Shown piece after piece: positions 18,526 through 27,683 of a stretch of DNA of 64,000 nucleotides. The stretch spans positions 161,038 to 225,037 of the forward strand of contig NZ_LKPJ01000014.1 in NCBI RefSeq assembly GCF_001443045.1, written 5' to 3'. Under the pieces are notes generated by a model. The model was not told where the DNA came from. It did not search any database and saw only the letters and a program-made list of their open reading frames with translations. Each line of letters opens with the position of its first letter. Position 1 is the first letter of the stretch. This DNA is from Burkholderia ambifaria (GTDB lineage Bacteria; Pseudomonadota; Gammaproteobacteria; Burkholderiales; Burkholderiaceae). The position numbers and the translations under genes were made by a program.

Positions 18526-19734
18526 TCACATGGACTTGAGCTTCGGCGTGGCCTTGCGGCCGAACAGCCGGGACATCAACGGTTCGCCGCTGGACGCACC
18601 CTGCTGGATCCGCACGTCGCCTTCGACGATCTGCTTCGCGCAGGCCTGCAACGCACGCGCGACCGCGGCGCCGCGTGCGACGCGCGACACCGGATGCCCC
18701 TGGTCGAGCGCCTCGCGCACCGTGTCGGCGTCGTCGGGTATCGTGCAACTGGCGCGCAGGCCGAGCACTTCCTCGAGCGCGGTGCGGGTCCGGTCGCTCG
18801 CACGCGTCATCCGGTTGACCACGAGCCGCAACTGGTCGGTCGGATAGCCGAGCGACACGAGAATCTCCAGGAGCCGGCGGCCCGCCCGCACATGCGGCAT
18901 CGCGGGCTGCAGCACCAGCTGGATCTGGTCGCTGCGATCCAGCGCGACTATCGACAGCGGATTGATGCTGACGCCGAGGTCGAAAATCACGAAGTCGTAG
19001 CGTGGTGCGGCGACACCGAGGATCCATTCGAGCGCGTCCTCGCGCATCTCCGCCGCCTTGACCGGGTCGCCCGCGCCCGCGAGCACATGGAACGTGGACG
19101 TCACATGCGCAACGCTCGCATCGAGAAATGCGCCGTCGAGCCGCTCGATCTGCGCGCACAGTTGCGGCAACGTCGACGGCGGCGTTTCGTCGCTGACGAG
19201 GAACGCGGCATCCGCGAACTGCTGGTTGAGATCGACCAGCAGCACGCGGCGCTTGTAGGCTTCGGCGATCTCGTACGCGACGTTGCTCGCGGTGAAGCTC
19301 GTGCCCGCACCGCCCTTGCACGACATGAACGATACGAACCGCGTATCGTCGGCGTCGCGCCGCGTGCTTTGCGCGGCAGCGCGTTCGAGCGCATGGGCAA
19401 GCGCTGCCGGGTCGATCGGCCACTGCAGCACGTCGCGCACGCCAGCGCGCATCGCGTCCAGCAGCACGTGCGGCGACGCATCGGCGGCCACCAGGATGCC
19501 GGTCAGGCCCGGATGCAGCCGGCAGATCCGCTCGATCGCCGACAGCTCGGCCGCATCGGTCATCGCCCCATCGATCAGCAGGATGTCGAATGAATCGAGC
19601 CCGTCGGTTCGATGCTCGATCTGGGACGGCCGCCCATGCGCCCGGGTCACGCGATAGTGCCCGCTGTCGGTAACCAGGCGCGCGATCTGCGTGAGCCGGG
19701 CGGTATCGTCGGCAGCTACGAGGATATTGATCAT
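18526..19734 (-). CDS. cpaE: Tad pilus localisation ATPase CpaE/TadZ
   Basis: A 402-residue MinD/ParA-like protein that places the pilus apparatus at the cell pole. Residues about 1-125 form a receiver-like atypical domain (FDILLIDGAMTDA). The deviant Walker A is CKGGAGTS, with Walker B at VLLVDLNQQ and a further FVIFDLG. The C-terminal tail is basic. It begins 21 bp after the small TadE-like gene and is followed 19 bp later by cpaF. Confidence 0.92.
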   Translation of the reverse strand: MINILVAADDTARLTQIARLVTDSGHYRVTRAHGRPSQIEHRTDGLDSFDILLIDGAMTDAAELSAIERICRLHPGLTGILVAADASPHVLLDAMRAGVRDVLQWPIDPAALAHALERAAAQSTRRDADDTRFVSFMSCKGGAGTSFTASNVAYEIAEAYKRRVLLVDLNQQFADAAFLVSDETPPSTLPQLCAQIERLDGAFLDASVAHVTSTFHVLAGAGDPVKAAEMREDALEWILGVAAPRYDFVIFDLGVSINPLSIVALDRSDQIQLVLQPAMPHVRAGRRLLEILVSLGYPTDQLRLVVNRMTRASDRTRTALEEVLGLRASCTIPDDADTVREALDQGHPVSRVARGAAVARALQACAKQIVEGDVRIQQGASSGEPLMSRLFGRKATPKLKSM

Positions 19735-19755
19735 GACTGTGCCTCGTCGGTTCGA

Positions 19756-20199
19756 TTATTGACAGGCGGAGCCGCCCGTCGAGGAATTCAGGCTTTCCCG
19801 CGGCAGCGTCGTGGTGAACGGCGGCATCGTGATCGCGAAGTTCGCAATCGGAATCATCGTATTGACGGTGACGTTGGTAACGCTGACGGTCACGAACGAG
19901 CAGGAACTCACGTCGCAACCCGACGGCGTGTAGCTGACCGACACGTTCGAGTTCGACAGGATCGGCAGCAGCGACCTCACTCGCTTCGCGACACCGGCGG
20001 CATTGACGTCGCAGACGATCGCCGTGCGTGCGCCGAGGCGTATGGCCTCGCTCGCGGTATTCCAGTAGTACAGCACGCGCCCGAATTCGACGATGCCGAT
20101 CAGCAGCGTGATCAGGATCGACGCGATCAGCGCGAACTCGACGATCATCGCACCGCGTTGGCTGCGGCGGCGCGACAGCGGAAAGGGGCGCGCGTTCAT
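19756..20199 (-). CDS. tadE: TadE-like minor pseudopilin
   Basis: A 147-residue pseudopilin with a short basic leader, a prepilin-like site (RG followed by AMIVEFALIA, Glu at +5) and one N-terminal helix (residues about 17-40). The rest is a small periplasmic domain containing several cysteines (CDVSSC, terminal ACQ). TadE-type proteins are cleaved by the prepilin peptidase and prime pilus assembly. The start (MNARPFPL) overlaps the stop of the preceding tadE-like gene in ATGA arrangement. Confidence 0.85.
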   Translation of the reverse strand: MNARPFPLSRRRSQRGAMIVEFALIASILITLLIGIVEFGRVLYYWNTASEAIRLGARTAIVCDVNAAGVAKRVRSLLPILSNSNVSVSYTPSGCDVSSCSFVTVSVTNVTVNTMIPIANFAITMPPFTTTLPRESLNSSTGGSACQ

Positions 20200-20729
20200 G
20201 ACACTTGCCTCATCACGGTGACGATGTTGCCGAAGGTAATCGTGGGCAGTCCCGGGTAGGCCGGAATCGGCTGGTATTGGTAGCCCTTCACCTTCACCTC
20301 GACGACGTTGATGCTGCCGGTCGCCGTGCCGCTTGCCGCGTTGTTGGTCGAATCGTACGTCGGCAGATTCGCGAACTGCGGCGGGTCGGATGCATCTGCG
20401 CAATCGGTCGAATGCGCGGCGTCGCAGACGATCACCATCGACGTCGTGAGCCCCGGCACCAGCTCGGTGCCGGCGGAGCCGCACGTGGTGCTGCCATACA
20501 CGACGAGACACTGCGCCTGCGCAAGCGGATACGCGCTGTCGGTCGGCAGAAAGACCGACAGGTAGCGTGCCGCGTTGCGCGTCGCCTTGGTCAGCGTCTC
20601 GTATTGGTAGATCGCGCGGCCGAACTCGGCGACACCGGTCGCGAGCACGATCATCGGCATCAACACGAGCGCGAACTCGACCGCGGCGACACCGCGCATG
20701 CGCGAACGGCGAATCGGGAGCCTTTTCAT
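20196..20729 (-). CDS. TadE/TadF-like minor pseudopilin
   Basis: A 177-residue pseudopilin with the site RG followed by VAAVEFALVL and a hydrophobic helix (about residues 13-35), then a periplasmic domain with cysteines. ATG 20729 was preferred to a GTG two codons upstream since GGAGAC is 9 nt before it. It stands between the TadG-like gene (13 bp gap) and the second TadE-like gene (4-bp overlap), giving the usual set of three minor pseudopilins in the locus. Confidence 0.85.
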   Translation of the reverse strand: MKRLPIRRSRMRGVAAVEFALVLMPMIVLATGVAEFGRAIYQYETLTKATRNAARYLSVFLPTDSAYPLAQAQCLVVYGSTTCGSAGTELVPGLTTSMVIVCDAAHSTDCADASDPPQFANLPTYDSTNNAASGTATGSINVVEVKVKGYQYQPIPAYPGLPTITFGNIVTVMRQVS

Positions 20730-20742
20730 GATCACGTCTCCA

Positions 20743-22014
20743 CTATTGAACGAGCATCGGCACCTTGATGCCGACCGAGCTGCCGCTGCCCGGCAAGCCG
20801 TGCGTCGCGCAAGGCGTAGTGCCGGATGCCGTCGAGCCGAGGTATTCGAGATGCGCCACGACTCCGCCGGCTCCTGGGCTGAACGGCAGCGGATCGAGCA
20901 TCAGCACGCAGTCCCACTGCGTAACGTGCAGCTTGCTGCTCGCGCCCGACAGCGTCGAGCAGTCGCCCTCAGGGGCAAGCGCGACCCGGCGGTCGCCGCC
21001 AAACGTCTGGTAGTTGCTGGCCGTGACGGTCCCGTTGGTCGAGATGCCGCTGCCGGTGGGCGGCGTGCCGTCGCCCTGGTAGGCCTTGAAGCTCGCGCGA
21101 TCGAGCACGAACTGCGTGTATGCGTCGCCGACGATGCCCGCGGTTCCCGGCGGCCCGTAGTTGGGGCCGACGTATGCGTAGCCGGCGAAGTCCGGCTGGC
21201 CGCTCGAGCCGTTGGCGCCGTTCGTGTAGATGCCGAAGCGGGTGTTCCAGGCGCGCAGCGCCGCGGACTTCAGGCCCGTCGAACCGAGGTCGGGCGGCGA
21301 CACGATGTTGCAGGTATTGCCGGACAATTCGCTGGCGATGGTCGTCTCGTTCGTCGACCCGTCGAGCGCCGCCCAGCCGAAGTTGCCGGGCCCGTATGTC
21401 GACGACGAGCCGGACGGCGACGAAATCCAGTCGCCGACCTTGTACGGCGTGGCGGCCGCCGCCCGGCACACGAACACCGGAATCGCACAGGTGGTTTGCC
21501 CGGCGCCGACTGTTGCGATCGCGCTCGCCGAGACTTGCGCCGCGTTCGCGACCTGCACGCCGGGAATCGTGTTGAGCACCTCGATGAACCAGTGCGCGAT
21601 GTTGCTCAACTGCGCGGTGCACTTCACGTACTTGATGTTCGCCGGCGTAGCGACCGCCGTCTTGGTCAGGAACGGATTGGTCAGCGAATCGCTGAACGTG
21701 ACATTCGAATCCGTCTGCATCTGTACTGCGTTCTGCTGAAAGAACGCGAAATTCGAGTGGCCGGCGGCGATGCCGTCCGCTTCCGCGACCTGCAGGCTGA
21801 TGGCCGATGTAAGGTCGCGCGCAGCGGACAGCGCGCATGCGTCGGCGCTGTTCTGAAGTTCGCTGCGCGTGACGTACAGCTTGCCAAGGTCCAGCGCGAG
21901 CCCGACGGCCCCGATCAGCACCGCAAGTGCGAGACCGACGATGATCGCGACGGCGCCCCGCTGACGATGCAGACCGCGACGCTTGAGTTTCGGACGACGA
22001 GCTGCGCTGGACAT
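20743..22014 (-). CDS. tadG: TadG-like pilus assembly protein
   Basis: A 423-residue protein with an N-terminal basic region, the TadE/G-type site RG followed by AVAIIVGLAL, one membrane helix (about 20-42) and the family block LDLGKLYVTRSELQNSADACALSAA. The long C-terminal part would be periplasmic and is rich in Gly, Ser and Thr. Unlike true pseudopilins it lacks Glu at position +5. TadG is needed for stable pilus formation in other species. It begins 25 bp after the small lipoprotein gene. Confidence 0.87.
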   Translation of the reverse strand: MSSAARRPKLKRRGLHRQRGAVAIIVGLALAVLIGAVGLALDLGKLYVTRSELQNSADACALSAARDLTSAISLQVAEADGIAAGHSNFAFFQQNAVQMQTDSNVTFSDSLTNPFLTKTAVATPANIKYVKCTAQLSNIAHWFIEVLNTIPGVQVANAAQVSASAIATVGAGQTTCAIPVFVCRAAAATPYKVGDWISSPSGSSSTYGPGNFGWAALDGSTNETTIASELSGNTCNIVSPPDLGSTGLKSAALRAWNTRFGIYTNGANGSSGQPDFAGYAYVGPNYGPPGTAGIVGDAYTQFVLDRASFKAYQGDGTPPTGSGISTNGTVTASNYQTFGGDRRVALAPEGDCSTLSGASSKLHVTQWDCVLMLDPLPFSPGAGGVVAHLEYLGSTASGTTPCATHGLPGSGSSVGIKVPMLVQ

Positions 22015-22039
22015 GGCGTTCTCCCTGAGCGTGCCTGTA

Positions 22040-22336
22040 TTACTGCCCCGACTTGCCGATCCCGATCACGAAGGCATTGCCTTTCGGCTCGGGCTGCTTG
22101 AACGACTTGTCGTAGTTGTCGAGCGCGGCCGCAGCGGCGCTGCCGTCGACCCCCGGGCGCGCTGCCGCGTGGTCGGCGGCATGCGGATCGATGATCTGGG
22201 CTTGCGTGACGGCGCGGACGGAGTCGCCGAAGCGGCTGTCCCACACCGGGCTCGACGACATGCAGCCGGCGAGCGCGAACGCGAGCGGTACGACGAGCGC
22301 CGCGCGGCGCACGAATACGAGGTAGGCGGATTTCAT
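22040..22336 (-). CDS. Small Tad-locus lipoprotein
   Basis: A 98-residue protein with a lipoprotein signal (FVRRAALVVPLAFALAGC, lipobox LAGC) and a short, mostly hydrophilic mature part. It occupies the position that the pilotin-like outer-membrane lipoprotein CpaD/RcpB has in other Tad loci, between secretin and pseudopilins, but is much shorter and not recognisably homologous. The ATG at 22336 (MKSAYLV) has AAGGGGAAG before it; a start 8 codons earlier would overlap the secretin stop. A role in secretin assembly is a guess from position. Confidence 0.8.
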   Translation of the reverse strand: MKSAYLVFVRRAALVVPLAFALAGCMSSSPVWDSRFGDSVRAVTQAQIIDPHAADHAAARPGVDGSAAAAALDNYDKSFKQPEPKGNAFVIGIGKSGQ

Positions 22337-22356
22337 GAGCTTCCCCTTGGATGGCT

Positions 22357-24321
22357 TCAACGATCGGTGGACTCGGGGCCCGCGTTCGCCCGCGCGATCT
22401 GCGCGTGGGCGGCGGCCGGCGAACCGTGCTTCGGGCGCGGCGCAGGCTTTGCCGGCGTGGTGGAGCCGGCGGCCGCGAGACGCGCGGCAGCGGCTTCGAT
22501 GCGCGCGATCCGTGCCGCACTGGCCGCATCGGCCTGAGGTTGCGACTGTGGCTGCCCGGCGGGCGCCGGCGCGGCACTCACTGCCCCGGCCGCGTCGGCC
22601 GCCGCCGCGGCATGCTCCGGCTGCGCAGGCACCGGCGCTGGCGCGTCGGCAGGCTGCGGCGCACGCGGTGCGGGCAATGCGGCAGCGGGTGCGGCCGGCG
22701 CGCCTGATTGCGGTGCGGGAGCAGGTGCCGGAGCCGGCGTCTGCGGGGCTTCCGTCGCGCCATTCGCCGGTTGCATACCCGACTTGCGCACACCCTTGCG
22801 GCCTTCCATGTTGCCGGTCGCATACACGTCGACCTCATTCGGCTTCGAGAAGCTGTCGGTCGGCAGCGGCACGTCGGCGGTCTGCAGCGGCCTGACCAGG
22901 TGCGGCGTGATCAGGAAGATCAGCTCCGTGCGATCCTGCTGGAACGACGTGCTGCGGAACAGCGCACCGAGTACCGGCACCTCGCCGACGCCCGGGATCG
23001 CCTTCAGCGCGCCGCTGGCGTTGTCCTTGATCAGCCCGCCGATCGCGAACGATTCGCCGTCGCTCATCTGGACCGTCGTCGACGCGCGCCGCGTCGTGAT
23101 CAGCGGCAGGATCGACGTGCCGCCGATGTTGGTCGCGCTCAGCGTGACGCCCGTCTGCGACAGCTCCGACACTTCCGGCGCAACTTTCAGGCTGATCCGG
23201 CCGTTCGCGAGCACCGTCGGCGTGAACTTCAGCGCGACGCCGAACTCCTCTTCCTGCAGCGTGATCGACGACGTGCCGGTGCCGCTGCTCTGCGGAACCG
23301 GGATGAAGATCTTGCCGCCGGCGAGGAACGTCGCCTCCTGCCCGCTGATCGTCACGAGATTCGGCTCCGCGAGAATCTTGACGAGGTTGTCCGTGTTCTG
23401 CGCATCGGCCGCGATGCTGAACGGCTTGTTGTTCGCCTTGTTGAACACCGCGCCGCTTGCGACGCCCGCGAGCAGGTTGCTGACGAGCGCGCCGCTCCAC
23501 GAACCGAAGCCACCCTGGATGTTGAACGCGCTGCCCATCTGATTGATCAGCGTCTTCGATACTTCCGCGACCTTCACCTCGAGCATCACTTGCTGCGGCG
23601 ACGTGACGGCCAGCATGTTCAGCACGCCACCGCCCTTGGCGCCCCCGCCGCCTTCACCAGCACTGTCGCTGTACGCACGGGCGATCTGCACGGCCTGCTG
23701 CGCGGCCTGCGAGTTCGATACGGTGCCGGCCAGTACGATCGTGCCGGCGGCGGTCGACACGTGAATGTCGCGCTCGTTCGGCATCAGCTGCTGCAGCGAT
23801 GCCTGCAAGCCGCCCGCGTCCGCGCCGACCGCCACGTCGATCACGCGGCACGCGCCGCTCCTGCCCTGCACGATCATGTTGGTCGTGCCAACCGACAACC
23901 CGAGGATGTAGAGCGTCTGCGGCGACACCATCGTCGCCTGCGCGACGGCCGGGTTGCCGATGGTCCGGTTGCGGACCGGCTCCGGCATCGGCACGAGCAG
24001 CGACTTGCCGAGCGGCACGCTGACGCTGGTCGACTCGCGCACCGCGCCCACGCAGTTCGGTCCGCGCAGCGGGCCCGCCGATGCGGCGGGCGCGGCGGCC
24101 GGCGCCGGCGCCATGCTGATCGTCATCTGCATCGGCCCCTTCGCGACGGCGGCCGGTGCGCTGGCACCGCCCTTCGTCAGCGCGGCCGATTCGACGCCCT
24201 CCTGTGCCAGCGCGCTGTACACGGTCAGCGTTCCCGTGCAGAGGATCGCGGCCATCATCGCGCCCCGCGCGACGCGCGTGCGCACCGGGCCGGTACCTGA
24301 ATGTTGCGGATTGATCTTCAT
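22357..24321 (-). CDS. cpaC: Tad pilus outer-membrane secretin CpaC/RcpA
   Basis: A 654-residue secretin forming the outer-membrane pore. After a signal peptide (hydrophobic segment about 20-39, cleavage near ALAQ) comes the N-terminal pilus/BON-like region (PLGKSLLVPMPEPVRNRTIGNPAVAQATMVSPQTLYILGLSVGTTNMIVQ) and the secretin core with VPVLGALFRS and the ending TELIFLITPHLVRPL. The last 150 or so residues are a Pro/Ala-rich low-complexity tail (PAPAPAPQSGAPAAP), unusual for the family and likely disordered. GGGGGATC precedes the ATG. It follows cpaB by about 110 bp. Confidence 0.93.
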   Translation of the reverse strand: MKINPQHSGTGPVRTRVARGAMMAAILCTGTLTVYSALAQEGVESAALTKGGASAPAAVAKGPMQMTISMAPAPAAAPAASAGPLRGPNCVGAVRESTSVSVPLGKSLLVPMPEPVRNRTIGNPAVAQATMVSPQTLYILGLSVGTTNMIVQGRSGACRVIDVAVGADAGGLQASLQQLMPNERDIHVSTAAGTIVLAGTVSNSQAAQQAVQIARAYSDSAGEGGGGAKGGGVLNMLAVTSPQQVMLEVKVAEVSKTLINQMGSAFNIQGGFGSWSGALVSNLLAGVASGAVFNKANNKPFSIAADAQNTDNLVKILAEPNLVTISGQEATFLAGGKIFIPVPQSSGTGTSSITLQEEEFGVALKFTPTVLANGRISLKVAPEVSELSQTGVTLSATNIGGTSILPLITTRRASTTVQMSDGESFAIGGLIKDNASGALKAIPGVGEVPVLGALFRSTSFQQDRTELIFLITPHLVRPLQTADVPLPTDSFSKPNEVDVYATGNMEGRKGVRKSGMQPANGATEAPQTPAPAPAPAPQSGAPAAPAAALPAPRAPQPADAPAPVPAQPEHAAAAADAAGAVSAAPAPAGQPQSQPQADAASAARIARIEAAAARLAAAGSTTPAKPAPRPKHGSPAAAHAQIARANAGPESTDR

Positions 24322-24433
24322 TTCGTCTGATCCCCCGAGTGACCGGCGAGACGCCGGCTGTCCCTTCCAAGGCCGCCGTACCCTGACGGCGGCCGATCTG
24401 GTTAATCTGGTTATCTGGATGTGTTCTACGGTT

Positions 24434-25270
24434 TCAGAAACATTCGACGCTGCCGCGCACCCCGGTCAGCACGCCGACGCAGTCGCGGCGCGCTTCCGGT
24501 GCTGCGTGCGACGCGACACGCACACGCACGGTCTTCATGGGTGCAGGGGCGGGCGCTTCGGGTGCCGGCGCCTTGCCGAGCAGCGTGAGCTTGGTCGCGC
24601 CGTCGGTGGTCAGCGTCTTCTGGTCGACCTGGTTGCGCAGCACGAGCGACAGCGTGCCGACGCTGCGCGCGAGGTCGAGACGTTCGGCCTGGTCGGGCGT
24701 GACTTCGAGCGTCACCGCGTTGACGACCTTCGGTGCGGTGTCGTCGCGGCTGACCTGCTGCGCGACGGCGAGCACGAGGATGTGCTCGAGCACGATCTTC
24801 GAGATGCTCTGCCCGTCGGTCTTGCCCTGCTGTTCCTGCGTATTGACGATCACGTCGACGTAGTTGCCCGGCAGTGCGAAGCCCGCGACGCCGACCACGT
24901 CGTTCACACGCACGGTGATCGCGCGGCTGCCGTCGGCGATCACCGCGGACAGCCCGCCCTTCGTGCCGATCGGCGCGAGCTTCGACTCGATCACCGGCTC
25001 GCCGCGTGCGAGGCTCGTGCGCACGACGCGCCCTTCGAGTTCCTTCGTGTCGGTGAACGCACCGGTCGGCACGCTGCCCGACGGCCAGCTCACCATGTGG
25101 ATCTGGTTCGGCCCGAGCGGCTCGCCCAGGTTCAGGTCGGTGGTCGCCACCGCGACCGACGTGACCGAGCTGCTGGAAGTATTCATCAGCCAGCGGGACG
25201 CGAACACGACCGCGGCAAGCCCCGCGACCATCGCGACGATCAGCATCATGAGCGCTCGACTGTTTTTCAT
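24434..25270 (-). CDS. cpaB: Tad pilus periplasmic assembly protein CpaB/RcpC
   Basis: A 278-residue protein with an N-terminal membrane anchor (ALMMLIVAMVAGLAAVVFASRWL) and an SAF domain (about residues 40-110, with DLNLGEPLGPNQI and SLARGEPVIESKLAP), followed by the RcpC/CpaB domain (ITVRVNDVVGVAGFALPGNYVDVIV). It is thought to support secretin assembly in the periplasm. ATG 25270 (MKNSRALM) follows TTGAGGAGC; a start 13 codons earlier overlaps the ATPase gene without such a site. Confidence 0.92.
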   Translation of the reverse strand: MKNSRALMMLIVAMVAGLAAVVFASRWLMNTSSSSVTSVAVATTDLNLGEPLGPNQIHMVSWPSGSVPTGAFTDTKELEGRVVRTSLARGEPVIESKLAPIGTKGGLSAVIADGSRAITVRVNDVVGVAGFALPGNYVDVIVNTQEQQGKTDGQSISKIVLEHILVLAVAQQVSRDDTAPKVVNAVTLEVTPDQAERLDLARSVGTLSLVLRNQVDQKTLTTDGATKLTLLGKAPAPEAPAPAPMKTVRVRVASHAAPEARRDCVGVLTGVRGSVECF

Positions 25271-25305
25271 GGCAATGCTCCTCAACGAATCGTGAAAGAA
25301 ACGGC

Positions 25306-26706
25306 TCAACCGGTTATGTACGTGCGACCGCCGTGCTCGGCAGGCGGCAGATACCCGCCGTCACGCTCGGGCGCCGTGCCGAAATAACTGGCCCATGCGT
25401 CGTGCAGCGCGTCGTGCGTCACTTCTGGCGGATCGCCGCGATACCGCGCGCCAGCGGCGACGAGACGCAGCAGATCCATTGGGAAGCATGCGAGATATGC
25501 CTTGCCGGTCGGCAGGTGCAGGCGGTGCAGCAGATAGTCGAATGCGTCCTGCGTCGACACCAGCCCGAGCGACGCGCATGCGGCGTCGAACACCGCGCGG
25601 TAGTGGTCGATCGACAACGCACCGACGTGAAGCTTGGAACCGAGCCGGCGCAGGAACGCTTCGTCGGCGAACTGCTCCGGCGCCAGGTTGCTCGAGAACA
25701 CCGGCCAGACGTCGAACGGCAGCACGAAGCGATTGCCGGACTCGAGCGTCAGGAAATCGACGCCGCGATCGAGCGGACGCAGCCAGCGATTGAGCAGGTC
25801 GCGCGGCTCGACACGCTGGCGACCGAGATCGTCGACGATGTACATGCCCATGTTCGCCTTCATGTGCGGCGGCGCCTGGTAGAAGCCGGCCGCTTCATCG
25901 CGGCGCAGGTCGAGCTCGTCGAGCGTCAGCTCCCCGCCGGACATCACGACCGGCCGCTCGCAGAGACGCCAGCGGCGATCGACCGATTGGCCGTCCGCTT
26001 GCGATGCCGCGTCGACATGCACGAGCGGGTCGTAGATCTGGATCACTTCGCCGGCCGCGTAAATCGCGTGCGGCACCGGTACGTGACCGCCCATCAGCGA
26101 GCCGAGCCGCTCCGCGAGGAAGGTCTTGCCGCTGCCGGCCGGACCATAGATCAGCAGCGGACGGCCGGAGTTCAGCGCAGCAGCAGCCGAGTCGAGGACC
26201 GCCGTGTCCATCACGATGCCTTCGAACACGGCCCACACGGCGTTCTGCGTTACGCGCAACTTGCGCACCGAATGGGTATCCACGCAGTCGAGATACGCGT
26301 CGAGCGTCACCGGCGCGGGCCCGCTATAGCTGCTGCGCGCCCGCTCTTCGAGCGCGAGTACACGGCCCGCGTCGGTCAGGCGGAACGTCACGTCGAGGTC
26401 CGTCTTTCCGCGATGGGTCAATTCGACCAGATGCTCGCGCACCAGGAATGCGAAGACGTCGTCGAGCACCGCGAGCGGCAGGCAGTGTCGCTCGATCAGG
26501 TCGCCGTACGACGGGCGACCGAGCACCAGCGTCGACTTCAGCACGAGCCCTGCGACGAACGACTGGCTCAGTCCGGTTTCCTCGATCGAGCGCGGCGCCG
26601 GCGGCAGCTGCGCGCCCGGTTTCGCATGCGCCTCCCGAAACGGCGACGGATGCGGCAGGTGTGCAACCTGCGCGTCGCGTTTCGGTTCGGTGGGGTTCGT
26701 GTTCAT
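25306..26706 (-). CDS. AAA ATPase of unknown role in the Tad locus
   Basis: A 466-residue ATPase distinct from CpaE and CpaF. Residues about 45-125 look like a winged-helix-type region (SFVAGLVLKSTLVLGRPSYG to FRLTDAGRVLALEE). The AAA domain has Walker A GPAGSGKT (about 188), a Walker-B-like MYIVDDLGR and a sensor-1-like PVFSSNL. It carries no membrane segment or signal. The ATG at 26706 follows GAGGATGGAAC; a frame open upstream overlaps the peptidase gene. It is not a standard Tad component in Aggregatibacter or Caulobacter; similar genes accompany Tad loci of beta-proteobacteria as I recall. Its function is unknown. Confidence 0.85.
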   Translation of the reverse strand: MNTNPTEPKRDAQVAHLPHPSPFREAHAKPGAQLPPAPRSIEETGLSQSFVAGLVLKSTLVLGRPSYGDLIERHCLPLAVLDDVFAFLVREHLVELTHRGKTDLDVTFRLTDAGRVLALEERARSSYSGPAPVTLDAYLDCVDTHSVRKLRVTQNAVWAVFEGIVMDTAVLDSAAAALNSGRPLLIYGPAGSGKTFLAERLGSLMGGHVPVPHAIYAAGEVIQIYDPLVHVDAASQADGQSVDRRWRLCERPVVMSGGELTLDELDLRRDEAAGFYQAPPHMKANMGMYIVDDLGRQRVEPRDLLNRWLRPLDRGVDFLTLESGNRFVLPFDVWPVFSSNLAPEQFADEAFLRRLGSKLHVGALSIDHYRAVFDAACASLGLVSTQDAFDYLLHRLHLPTGKAYLACFPMDLLRLVAAGARYRGDPPEVTHDALHDAWASYFGTAPERDGGYLPPAEHGGRTYITG

Positions 26707-26738
26707 GTTCGTTCCATCCTCGTTGCAGGTTCGTCGCG

Positions 26739-27278
26739 CTATGCGCACGAAACGAACAGCATGCCCAGCGTGCCGGCGGCAATCGCCACGCCGTACGGCA
26801 ACGCGCCAACCGACGCGACTTCCATGGGGCCGTCGGTTGCCCCTGCATGCGCGCTGATCGAGCGACGCGCGATCAACATCCGGACGTTCGCCCACATCCG
26901 GCGCATGCGCCCGCGCAGCAGTGCGAAGCCGATCGCGCCGATCCCGCCGGCCAGAAAGGTGGCAAGCACGATGTAGAACGTCATCTGTGCTCCGACCCAG
27001 GCGCCGATCGCGAGCATCAGCTTCACGTCGCCTGCGGCCATCCCGCGCAGCAGATAGAACGGCAACAGCAGGCCGAGGCCGGTCGCTGCGCCGGCGAGCC
27101 ACGCGAGTGCACCTGCCTGGACGCCGTGCAGCGTGCACTGGGCGATCAGCGCACCGGCAAGTCCGATCGCAACGAGCCGGTTCGGGATGCGGCGGCTCGC
27201 GATGTCCGTGCTCGCCGCAACGATCACGAGCAACGTCACGCACAACGGAACCGGATAAGGCAGGGCGGCAGGCAACAT
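26739..27278 (-). CDS. cpaA: Prepilin peptidase CpaA/TadV
   Basis: A 179-residue A24 aspartic prepilin peptidase that cleaves Flp and TadE-type precursors. Multiple membrane helices are evident. The two catalytic aspartates are in STDIASRRIPN (about residue 25) and AAGDVKLM (about residue 83, the GxGD-type motif with Ala in the first position). It is a short form without the methyltransferase domain, as usual for Tad systems. It is followed 32 bp later by the AAA ATPase gene. Confidence 0.92.
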   Translation of the reverse strand: MLPAALPYPVPLCVTLLVIVAASTDIASRRIPNRLVAIGLAGALIAQCTLHGVQAGALAWLAGAATGLGLLLPFYLLRGMAAGDVKLMLAIGAWVGAQMTFYIVLATFLAGGIGAIGFALLRGRMRRMWANVRMLIARRSISAHAGATDGPMEVASVGALPYGVAIAAGTLGMLFVSCA

Positions 27279-27309
27279 GGCGAACCTCGATTGGATCCAA
27301 TAGTGAGAA

Positions 27310-27516
27310 TCACTGACCCAGTGCGGTACTGACCGCCGCGGTCACGATCGACGCGATCGAGTTGTACGCATCGTCGAGCGAGCCTTTCAGCGTCATCACG
27401 CTTCCCAGCACGATGGTGGCGAATACCGCCGCGATCAGCGCATACTCGATCGACGTCACCCCCTGCTCGTCGTCGATCCATTGCGATACCGATACCGCGC
27501 GTACCCTGGCCCGCAT
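27310..27516 (-). CDS. flp2: Second Flp-type pilin
   Basis: A 68-residue Flp-family pilin with a leader ending DEQG, a mature start VTSIEYALIA (conserved Glu-Tyr at +5/+6) and one hydrophobic helix. GGGAGG precedes the ATG. It lies 167 bp downstream of the first flp gene and 31 bp upstream of cpaA. Its leader is longer and its C-terminal tail more Ala/Ser-rich than Flp1, so it may be a minor or alternative pilin (inference). Confidence 0.88.
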   Translation of the reverse strand: MRARVRAVSVSQWIDDEQGVTSIEYALIAAVFATIVLGSVMTLKGSLDDAYNSIASIVTAAVSTALGQ

Positions 27517-27683
27517 GGCGGCCTCCCATTCGATTGATCAAAAGAGCGGGGCGGCTCGAGCACTGCACCGGCCGAGCCATCCGCCGTTCGTTCCATCCGA
27601 CATCTGTTGGTGTTGCGTCCGGCCCTGCATGAGCGACGGGACGACGGCGAACGGGCCGGACTCACCGTTCGCCGTCCCGCCAT

